From: Bacteroidota bacterium
Lineage (GTDB): Bacteria; Bacteroidota; Bacteroidia; UBA7662
Assembly: GCA_016868485.1 (NCBI GenBank)
Contig: VGGT01000071.1
Location: forward strand, 1 to 8,222
Direction: 5' to 3'
Length of the DNA: 8,222 nucleotides
The notes under the pieces were generated by a model. The model was not told the origin of the DNA. It did not search any database and saw only the letters and a list, made by a program, of their open reading frames with translations. Shown here one piece after another: positions 1-4,804 of the stretch; positions within the stretch are counted from its first letter, which is position 1, and each line of letters begins with the position of its first letter. Position numbers and translations under genes: made by a program.

Positions 1-587
1 ACGAACAACAGGATTTCAAGGAAACCATCAGCAGTTCCAAGAAAATTGCGCGAACCCTGTGTGCCTTTGCCAATACGCGGGGAGGACGCATACTTATAGG
101 GGTGCGCGACAACCGCAGCCTTCGTGGAATAAAAGTAGAGGAGGAACAACACATGATGGAGGCGGCCGCCACCTTCTTTTGCAGGCCCACCCTCGACATC
201 CAATGCACACGCATCGAGATTGGAAGGAAAATCCTGTTGGCGGTATCGGTAGCGCCTGCCAGTGAAAAGCCGGTCTATGCCCTGGGCGACGACAACAAAT
301 GGTGGGTACACATAAGGGTGGGTGATAAAACTCTTTTGGCCAGTAAAACCGTGGTCGACGCCCTGCACCGTTCGGTTTCGGCCGATGGACGCCTTATTCA
401 ATTGGGCACGAAGGAGGAGGGGCTCCTGCGGCACCTGGCCGAACACAGACGGGTAACCCTCAAGGAATTTGCCCGAATGATGAACATTTCCACCTGGCGG
501 GCGCGGCAGATTGTGGTGGGTCTGATTAGTGCCGGACTCCTGGAGGTGCATACGGGCGGGCATGAGGAATTTTATACCCTCGCCTAG
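1..587 (+). CDS. AlbA_2 (Schlafen-type) domain protein with C-terminal winged helix, 5'-partial
   Basis: The reading frame is open from position 3 with no start codon in the window, so the gene begins upstream; 194 residues are visible, ending at TAG 585-587. The first visible residues, EQQDFKETISSSKKIARTL, followed by CAFANTRGGRILIGVRD, match the AlbA_2/Schlafen nucleic-acid-binding fold (E..DFK, then AFANT.GG...GV.D). Probably only a short N-terminal stretch is missing. A segment near residues 100-123 (WWVHIRVGDKTLLAS) fits the end of that domain. Residues about 137-188 look like a winged helix-turn-helix (TLKEFARMMNISTWRARQIV, then GLISAGLLEV). Bacteroidota carry many such proteins, usually annotated as putative DNA-binding proteins or regulators; the true role is unknown. 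It lies upstream of rplM in the same direction, but a promoter in the gap suggests separate transcription. The GTG at 102 is inside the domain and is not the start. Confidence 0.85.
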   Translation, partial: EQQDFKETISSSKKIARTLCAFANTRGGRILIGVRDNRSLRGIKVEEEQHMMEAAATFFCRPTLDIQCTRIEIGRKILLAVSVAPASEKPVYALGDDNKWWVHIRVGDKTLLASKTVVDALHRSVSADGRLIQLGTKEEGLLRHLAEHRRVTLKEFARMMNISTWRARQIVVGLISAGLLEVHTGGHEEFYTLA

Positions 588-608
588 CGGCGCATCATTC
601 TTTTTATT

Positions 609-635
609 CATACCGCTTTTGGTATTGTTTTTTTT
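609..635 (+). terminator. Possible weak intrinsic terminator after the AlbA_2 gene
   Basis: A perfect 5-bp stem ATACC/GGTAT (610-614 and 621-625) with a 6-nt loop is followed directly by a T-rich run (625-635, broken by one G). The stem is short and AT-rich, so termination would be weak at best. It overlaps the proposed -33 element of the rplM promoter, so the bases could belong to that instead. Confidence 0.3.
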
Positions 636-645
636 CCTATATTTG
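618..645 (+). promoter_or_regulatory. Bacteroidota-type promoter for rplM-rpsI-rpsB-tsf
   Basis: TATATTTG at 638-645 matches the Bacteroidota -7 consensus TAnnTTTG exactly. TTTG at 618-621 could be the -33 element, 16 bp upstream, which is slightly short of the usual spacing. Transcription would start near 650-653, giving a leader of about 20 nt before the GTG at 672. The leader is A-rich (cttaaaaaatag) with no Shine-Dalgarno sequence, as is normal for this phylum. Confidence 0.6.
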
Positions 646-671
646 CGCTCCTTAAAAAATAGCTGAATTAA

Positions 672-1118
672 GTGGATACGTTAAGTTACAAAACTGTCTC
701 TGCCAACCGTCAAACGGTTGAGAAGCGTTGGTATCTCATAGATGCCGAAACAGAGATTGTGGGTCGCCTTGCGAGCAAGGTAGCCGGCATGCTTCGTGGT
801 AAGCACAAGCCGTCTTTCACCCCACACGTAGACTGCGGCGATCACGTCATCGTGATCAATGCAGACAAGGTGCGGTTTACAGGCAGCAAACTGACCGACA
901 AAAATTACTTCTTCTACTCGGGCTATCCCGGTGGAAAGCGGTTCGAGTCGGCACGCGACCTGTTGAAACGGAGGCCTTCCTACGTTGTGGAGAAAGCCAT
1001 CAAGGGCATGTTGCCCAAAAACCGTCTCGGCAGGGAAATGTTTCGCAGTTTGCACGTATACGCGGGCAGCGAGCATCCCCATTCTGCCCAGCAGCCTGAA
1101 ACCATCACCCTAAAATAA
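672..1118 (+). CDS. rplM: 50S ribosomal protein L13
   Basis: L13 of the large ribosomal subunit, 148 residues, a normal length for Bacteroidota. Visible family blocks are WYLIDA (20-25), GRLAS (31-35), LRGKHKP (41-47), HVDCGDHVIVINADKV (52-67), GYPGG (84-88), AIKGMLPKNRLGR (109-121) and LHVYAGSEHPHSAQQP (127-142). The start chosen is GTG at 672 because the resulting N-terminus, MDTLSYKTVSAN, is the form I know from other Bacteroidota L13 proteins. There is no Shine-Dalgarno sequence. It is the first gene of the translation operon, follows a promoter, and is separated from rpsI by one nucleotide, so the pair is probably translationally coupled, as rplM-rpsI is in most bacteria. Confidence 0.98.
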   Translation: MDTLSYKTVSANRQTVEKRWYLIDAETEIVGRLASKVAGMLRGKHKPSFTPHVDCGDHVIVINADKVRFTGSKLTDKNYFFYSGYPGGKRFESARDLLKRRPSYVVEKAIKGMLPKNRLGREMFRSLHVYAGSEHPHSAQQPETITLK

Positions 1119-1119
1119 T

Positions 1120-1524
1120 ATGTCAGCAACCCCCAACAGCAGCCTCGCCAACACCATTGGCAGGCGAAAGAATGCCATAGCCCGGGTCTATGTGAGCCCA
1201 GGAAATGGCAACATTGAGGTAAACGGGCGTTCCTACACGGAATATTTCCCCCTCGCTACCTTGCAACAAGTGGTATTGAAGGCCTTTGCCGCCACCCAAA
1301 CCAATGGGCAATACGACGTGAAAGCCCGCTTAAATGGCGGTGGCGTGAGCGGACAAGCAGAAGCCCTACAGCTGGCGCTTGCCCGTGCCCTCGACCAGAT
1401 CAACGGGGAGTTTCACAGTGTGCTCAAGGCAGAGAAGATGTTGACCCGCGACCCGCGAATGGTGGAGCGCAAGAAGTTTGGTCAGCGTAAAGCCCGCCGT
1501 CGTTTCCAGTTCAGCAAGCGTTAA
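1120..1524 (+). CDS. rpsI: 30S ribosomal protein S9
   Basis: S9 of the small subunit, 134 residues. Its C-terminal tail reaches towards the P-site tRNA in the known family structures. Visible blocks are GRRKNAIARVYV (14-25), the S9 signature NGGGVSGQAEALQLALARAL (72-91), and the basic tail LTRDPRMVERKKFGQRKARR running to FQFSKR at the end (108-134), which is complete. ATG at 1120 lies one nucleotide after the rplM stop. The gap to rpsB is 14 nt. The sequence around its TAA stop is nearly identical to the repeat at the tsf stop (see separate entry). It belongs to the rplM-rpsI-rpsB-tsf operon. Confidence 0.98.
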   Translation: MSATPNSSLANTIGRRKNAIARVYVSPGNGNIEVNGRSYTEYFPLATLQQVVLKAFAATQTNGQYDVKARLNGGGVSGQAEALQLALARALDQINGEFHSVLKAEKMLTRDPRMVERKKFGQRKARRRFQFSKR

Positions 1525-1534
1525 TCCGGACCTC
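1520..1534 (+). repeat. Stop-codon context shared by rpsI and the tsf repeats
   Basis: GTTAATCCGGACCTC at the rpsI stop differs at one of 15 positions from GTTAATCCCGACCTC at the tsf stop (3210-3224) and at two further copies (3237-3251, 3264-3278). In rpsI and tsf the TAA has the same register within the motif. This is visible directly; the function, if any, is unknown. Confidence 0.6.
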
Positions 1535-1538
1535 AATC

Positions 1539-2324
1539 ATGAATCTACCTACCTACCAGGAAATGCTGGATGCCGGTGTGCATTTCGGCCACCTCAAGCG
1601 TAAATGGCATCCCAAAATGGCTCCATACATCTTTATGGAGAAAAACGATATTCACATCATCGACTTGCACCGCACCGCGGAGAAGTTGGAGTTAGCGGCC
1701 CAGGCGGTGAAGCAGATTGTGAAATCGGGTCGCAAAATCATGTTTGTGGCCACCAAGAAACAGGCTAAGGAAATTATTGAGTCGGAGGCACGCCGCTTGG
1801 GCATGCCGTTCGTTACCGAGCGCTGGCTCGGCGGAATGCTCACCAATTTCGCCACGGTTCGTCGTTCGATTAAGAAGATGACCAATATGGAGAAGATGGA
1901 AACCACGGCTGATTACCAAAACCTCTCCAAGAAGGAGCGTTTGATGATTGGTCGTGAGCGCGACAAACTCAAGCGGGTTTTGGGCGGCATTGAGGATCTG
2001 AGCCGCCTGCCTGCAGCGCTGTTCATCATCGACATCAAAAATGAGCACATCGCGGTGAGTGAGGCCCAAAAACTGAACATTCCAACCATTGCAATGGTCG
2101 ATACCAACAGCGATCCGGGCTTGGTTGATTTCCCGATTCCTTCGAATGATGATGCCACGAAATCCATCGCCCTTATTTGTGGGGTGATCATGCAGGCCAT
2201 CGAAGAGGGTATGCAGGAGCGCAAGCATCTGAAGGAAGAGGATGGTGGTGAGGCCTCAGAGGCCGTAGAACAGGCTGAAGGCGAAACAGTTGTGGCTGAA
2301 GCCGCGGCTGAATCGGCTGAATAA
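1539..2324 (+). CDS. rpsB: 30S ribosomal protein S2
   Basis: S2 of the small subunit, 261 residues. Visible family blocks are DAGVHFGHLKRKWHPKMAPY (11-30), FVATKKQAKEII (69-80), ERWLGGMLTNFATVRRSIKK (94-113), LPAALFIIDIKNEHIAVSEA (157-176) and IPTIAMVDTNSDPGLVDFPI (181-200) followed by PSNDDA. Residues about 229-261 form an acidic Glu/Ala-rich tail beyond the conserved core; such low-complexity S2 tails are common and probably disordered. The ATG at 1539 gives the expected N-terminus; there is no Shine-Dalgarno sequence. rpsB-tsf is a near-universal pair and follows rpsI here, as is usual in Bacteroidota. The last codons and stop are duplicated just downstream. Confidence 0.98.
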   Translation: MNLPTYQEMLDAGVHFGHLKRKWHPKMAPYIFMEKNDIHIIDLHRTAEKLELAAQAVKQIVKSGRKIMFVATKKQAKEIIESEARRLGMPFVTERWLGGMLTNFATVRRSIKKMTNMEKMETTADYQNLSKKERLMIGRERDKLKRVLGGIEDLSRLPAALFIIDIKNEHIAVSEAQKLNIPTIAMVDTNSDPGLVDFPIPSNDDATKSIALICGVIMQAIEEGMQERKHLKEEDGGEASEAVEQAEGETVVAEAAAESAE

Positions 2325-2353
2325 GCATCCATCTGATTGAGCTGAATAAGCAT
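2316..2353 (+). repeat. 13-bp direct repeat duplicating the rpsB end and stop codon
   Basis: GCTGAATAAGCAT occurs at 2316-2328, where it holds the last two codons of rpsB and its TAA, and again identically at 2341-2353 in the rpsB-tsf spacer. The period is 25 bp, so the second TAA is out of frame with rpsB. It looks like a partial tandem duplication of the gene's 3' end. GCTGAA is also frequent inside the rpsB acidic-tail codons, which could have promoted slippage. Confidence 0.75.
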
Positions 2354-2380
2354 TTCTTTAACCCATACAACATTTATCCC

Positions 2381-3214
2381 ATGAACATTTCAGCATCAGA
2401 CGTTAATAAGTTGCGGCAGCAGACCGGTGCCGGCATGATGGATTGCAAAAAAGCCCTCACAGAGGCCAACGGCGATTTTGAAGAAGCCGTAGTGATTCTC
2501 CGCAAAAAGGGCCAGAAAGTTTCTGCGAGCAGGGCCGACCGCGAAGCCAATGAGGGTGTTGTGGTGGCCATGAGCAACGCAACAGATTCTTTTGGCATCT
2601 TGGTGGAAGTTACCTGCGAGACCGATTTTGTGGCCAAGAACGAGGATTTTGGTCAATTGGCCCGCCGCGTGGCTCAACTGGCGATGGACAACAAATTCAC
2701 CACGCTCGACCAATTGCAGGGGGCTGGGATCGATGGCATCACAGTGGCTGAGAAAATGATCGAATACACCGGTAAAATCGGTGAGAAAATCAGTGTAAGC
2801 CGCTACGAAACTGTGCAGGCTGAGGGTGTGGTTTCGTACATCCACAGCAACGGTAAGTTGGGTGTGATGGTGGCTTTAAACCAACCGCTCAATGAGGCCA
2901 TTGAAGCAGCGGCTCGCGATGCCGCCATGCAAATTGCAGCGATGAATCCGGTGGCGGTAGATAAGGATGACGTGGATCCATCGGTTGTGGAGCGTGAAAT
3001 TGAAATCGGTAAGGATCAGGCCCGTCAGGAGGGTAAGCCGGAGGCTATTCTGGAGAAGATTGCCATGGGTAAGCTCAATAAGTTCTACCAAGATAATACC
3101 CTGATGAATCAGGCTTTTGTGAAGGATGGCAGTGTAACGGTCGCACAAATGCTGGATAAGGCATCGAAGGGTCTGCGGGTTACTCGTTTCGTTCGCGTGT
3201 CCATCGGGGGTTAA
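2381..3214 (+). CDS. tsf: Translation elongation factor Ts
   Basis: EF-Ts, the guanine-nucleotide exchange factor that regenerates EF-Tu-GTP in the cytoplasm; 277 residues, the normal length for the two-repeat core form. The N-terminal UBA-like module contains LRQQTGAGMMDCKKAL (11-26). The EF-Tu-contacting signature is visible as GILVEVTCETDFVAKN (72-87), including the TDFVAKN block. A second core subdomain follows (VSYIHSNGKLGVMVALN), and the C-terminal helical part ends in RFVRVSIGG. The start is ATG 2381, with a 56-nt gap after rpsB and no Shine-Dalgarno sequence. The final codons, for SIGG, and the TAA are the first unit of a 27-bp tandem array that continues beyond the gene. Confidence 0.98.
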   Translation: MNISASDVNKLRQQTGAGMMDCKKALTEANGDFEEAVVILRKKGQKVSASRADREANEGVVVAMSNATDSFGILVEVTCETDFVAKNEDFGQLARRVAQLAMDNKFTTLDQLQGAGIDGITVAEKMIEYTGKIGEKISVSRYETVQAEGVVSYIHSNGKLGVMVALNQPLNEAIEAAARDAAMQIAAMNPVAVDKDDVDPSVVEREIEIGKDQARQEGKPEAILEKIAMGKLNKFYQDNTLMNQAFVKDGSVTVAQMLDKASKGLRVTRFVRVSIGG

Positions 3215-3293
3215 TCCCGACCTCCCTCCACCCGGGGTTAATCCCGACCTCCCTCGATTGGAGGTTAATCCCGACCTCCCCCATCGGGGTGGG
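3200..3293 (+). repeat. 27-bp tandem array of the tsf 3' end (three units plus a partial fourth)
   Basis: Units run 3200-3226, 3227-3253 and 3254-3280, with a truncated copy from 3281. Each has a constant core GGTTAATCCCGACCTCCC and a variable 9-bp start. Unit 1 is the last codons of tsf plus its TAA. Because 27 is divisible by three, the TAA codons at 3212, 3239 and 3266 are all in the tsf frame. Translated past the first stop, the units read SRPPSTRG-stop and SRPPSIGG-stop; the second repeats the SIGG end of EF-Ts using different codons (TCC ATC GGG GGT against TCG ATT GGA GGT). The partial copy, CCATCGGGG at 3281-3289, equals 3201-3209. Each variable part can pair with the ACCTC(C) of the core before it: clearest is ACCTCC/GGAGGT at 3247-3252 and 3260-3265. 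Confidence 0.9.
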
Positions 3294-3300
3294 CATTTTT
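3275..3300 (+). terminator. Intrinsic terminator after tsf
   Basis: The stem pairs CC-T-CCCC (3275-3281) with GGGG-T-GG (3286-3292), with one T-T mismatch and a 4-nt CATC loop. It is followed by CA and five Ts (3296-3300), then CGTTT. This is a GC-rich stem with a U tract, a convincing rho-independent terminator. It is built from the last, truncated 27-bp repeat and would end the rplM-rpsI-rpsB-tsf transcript before pyrH. Confidence 0.7.
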
Positions 3301-3333
3301 CGTTTCATTTCCTATCCATGAACCCAACGATGG

Positions 3334-3356
3334 TTGGCGGGAATTTCCTACTTTCG
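3334..3356 (+). promoter_or_regulatory. Tentative promoter for pyrH
   Basis: TACTTTCG at 3349-3356 differs at one position from the Bacteroidota -7 consensus TAnnTTTG. The nearest TTG (3334-3336) is only 12 bp upstream, too close for a good -33 element. If the box is used, transcription would begin within a few bases of the ATG at 3365, giving an almost leaderless pyrH message. A small inverted repeat, CCAAC-GATG-GTTGG (3324-3337), lies just upstream and could be a binding site or chance. A promoter is expected here because of the strong terminator before it. Confidence 0.3.
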
Positions 3357-3364
3357 CATTTGGT

Positions 3365-4084
3365 ATGAAATACAAACGAATCCTGCTCAAATTGAGTGGA
3401 GAGGCCCTCATGGGCGATAAGGCTTTCGGAATCGATCAGCAGATACTCGATCAATACGCTCGGGAAGTAAAATCCGCCTGGGAAGCTGGAGTTGAATTGG
3501 CGATTGTGGTGGGCGGTGGCAATATTTTTAGGGGCGTACAAGCGGAAAGTGGGGGAATGGATCGGGCTCAGGGTGATTATATGGGTATGCTGGCCACCAT
3601 GATCAACAGCATGGCTCTTCAGGCGGCCCTCGAAAAAATGGGTGTGAAAACGCGTCTGCAATCGGCCATCAAAATGGAGCAAATTGCTGAGCCCTTCATC
3701 CGACGCCGTGCTATTCGCCACCTTGAAAAGGGTCGCGTGGTTTTGTTTGGCGCGGGCACGGGTAATCCGTATTTCACGACCGACACAGCGGCTTCCCTCC
3801 GTGCCATTGAAATTCAGGCGGATGTGATTTTGAAAGGCACCCGTGTCGACGGCATCTATACCGCAGACCCCGAAAAGGATCCTACAGCCACGCGCTATGA
3901 CCGAATCGGGTTTGACTTGGCCTTGCGCGACAACCTTCGGGTAATGGATATGACGGCCTTTACCCTCTGCCAGGAAAACGAATTGCCCATCATCGTGTTT
4001 GATATGAACCGAATCGGTAACCTCCTCAGGGTTGTGCAAGGCGAAGAAGTCGGTACGCTCGTTTCGTCCCAATCATCCTCCTAG
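3365..4084 (+). CDS. pyrH: Uridylate (UMP) kinase
   Basis: Bacterial UMP kinase of the amino-acid kinase fold; it converts UMP and ATP to UDP and ADP in pyrimidine nucleotide synthesis and normally acts as a hexamer. It has 239 residues, full length. Visible motifs are the phosphate-binding KLSGEAL (9-15), GGGNIFRG (50-57), DYMGMLAT (71-78), the UMP-site GTGNPYFTTDTAA (131-143), and KGTRVDGIYTADPEKDP (157-173) at the nucleotide site. The ATG at 3365 gives the standard MKYKRILLKLSGEAL start. The stop is a tandem TAG-TAA (4082-4087). pyrH-frr is a widely conserved pair; here 153 nt of tandem repeat separates them. It probably begins a new transcript after the tsf terminator. Confidence 0.98.
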   Translation: MKYKRILLKLSGEALMGDKAFGIDQQILDQYAREVKSAWEAGVELAIVVGGGNIFRGVQAESGGMDRAQGDYMGMLATMINSMALQAALEKMGVKTRLQSAIKMEQIAEPFIRRRAIRHLEKGRVVLFGAGTGNPYFTTDTAASLRAIEIQADVILKGTRVDGIYTADPEKDPTATRYDRIGFDLALRDNLRVMDMTAFTLCQENELPIIVFDMNRIGNLLRVVQGEEVGTLVSSQSSS

Positions 4085-4090
4085 TAATCG

Positions 4091-4237
4091 CCCCCCAGAA
4101 TCTCATTAGCATCCCCCAGAATCTCATTAGCATCCCCTAGAATACTTTAGAATCCCCTAGAATCGCATTAGAATCCCCCCAGAATACTTTAGAATCCCCT
4201 AGAATCTCATTAGAATCCCCTAGAATCTAACCAGACC
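4091..4237 (+). repeat. Seven-copy 21-bp tandem repeat filling the pyrH-frr spacer
   Basis: Units begin near 4092, 4113, 4134, 4154, 4175, 4196 and 4217; six are 21 bp and the third is 20 bp. Each is a run of four to six Cs, then TAGAAT or AGAAT, then a variable middle (CTCATTAG in units 1, 2 and 6; ACTTTAG in 3 and 5; CGCATTAG in 4), then CAT or AAT. Unit 7 is degenerate and ends at the base before the frr ATG. A typical unit has about six C and only two G, so the transcript would be C-rich, G-poor and without strong stems. The first bases after pyrH (CCTAGTAATCGC) resemble unit 4 (CCTAGAATCGC), so the array may derive from the pyrH end. There are no spacers, so it is not CRISPR. Confidence 0.9.
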
Positions 4238-4804
4238 ATGATTCACGAAGACATACAGCTGTACCTCGACCAAGCGGAGGAGGATATGGGCAAGGCCATT
4301 CATCACCTCACGATTGAAATGGCTAAGATCAGGGCCGGAAAGGCGAATACGGCCGTGCTCGATGGCATCAAGGTCGACTATTACGGCAATTCGACGCCCC
4401 TCAACCAGGTTGCGGGTCTCTCCACATCGGATGCGCGCACCATGGTCATTCAGCCGTGGGAAAAGTCGATGCTGCAACCGATTGAAAAGGCGATCATCAT
4501 AGCGAATTTGGGACTAACTCCATCGAATGATGGTACGGTGATTCGTATTCACGTGCCCCCGCTCACGGAAGAACGTCGGCGCGAATTGGTGAAGCGCACC
4601 CGAAACGAAGGTGAAACGGCTAAAGTCGCTGTTCGCAATACTCGTCGCGATGCCAATGAGGCCATCAAGAAGCTCCAAAAGGATGGGGTGCCGGAGGATA
4701 TGGTGAAAGAGGGGGAAACACGCGTGCAGCAATTGACCGACAAACAAATTGCGCGCATCGATGAGCTCTTGGTGGTCAAGGAAAAGGAGATCATGACCGT
4801 CTAA
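4238..4804 (+). CDS. frr: Ribosome recycling factor
   Basis: RRF, which with EF-G splits the post-termination ribosome. It has 188 residues, close to the usual 185. Visible blocks are the N-terminal helix of domain I (DQAEEDMGKAIHHLTIEMAK, 11-30), the conserved hinge-region IRAGKAN (31-37), domain II with YYGNSTPLNQVAGLS (48-62) and NLGLTPSNDGTVIRIHVPPL (90-109), then TEERRRELVKRTRNEGETAK (110-129) and the final long helix to the C-terminus. The ATG at 4238 is the only start that gives a family-like N-terminus. No Shine-Dalgarno sequence is present; the start codon directly abuts the last unit of the 21-bp repeat. The stop codon overlaps the crtY stop on the other strand by four nucleotides. 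Confidence 0.97.
   Translation: MIHEDIQLYLDQAEEDMGKAIHHLTIEMAKIRAGKANTAVLDGIKVDYYGNSTPLNQVAGLSTSDARTMVIQPWEKSMLQPIEKAIIIANLGLTPSNDGTVIRIHVPPLTEERRRELVKRTRNEGETAKVAVRNTRRDANEAIKKLQKDGVPEDMVKEGETRVQQLTDKQIARIDELLVVKEKEIMTV

Noticed and set aside
102..104. GTG at 102 as the start of the first gene
   Set aside because: It would cut the AlbA_2 domain in half; the upstream codons encode its conserved DFK and AFANTRGG parts.
1692..2845. Minus-strand open frames opposite rpsB and tsf
   Set aside because: They are compositional shadows of highly conserved ribosomal genes with no family-like sequence.
3305..4072. Long open frame (255 codons) on the minus strand opposite pyrH
   Set aside because: It lies wholly over a certain pyrH, has no recognisable protein family, and is explained by the codon bias of the plus-strand gene.
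4143..4192. TACTTTAG in repeat units 3 and 5 as promoter boxes for frr
   Set aside because: Each has one mismatch to TAnnTTTG and there is no TTG at a -33 position; they are part of the repeat.
4091..4237. CRISPR array
   Set aside because: The 21-bp units are directly adjacent with no unique spacers, and no cas gene is in the window.
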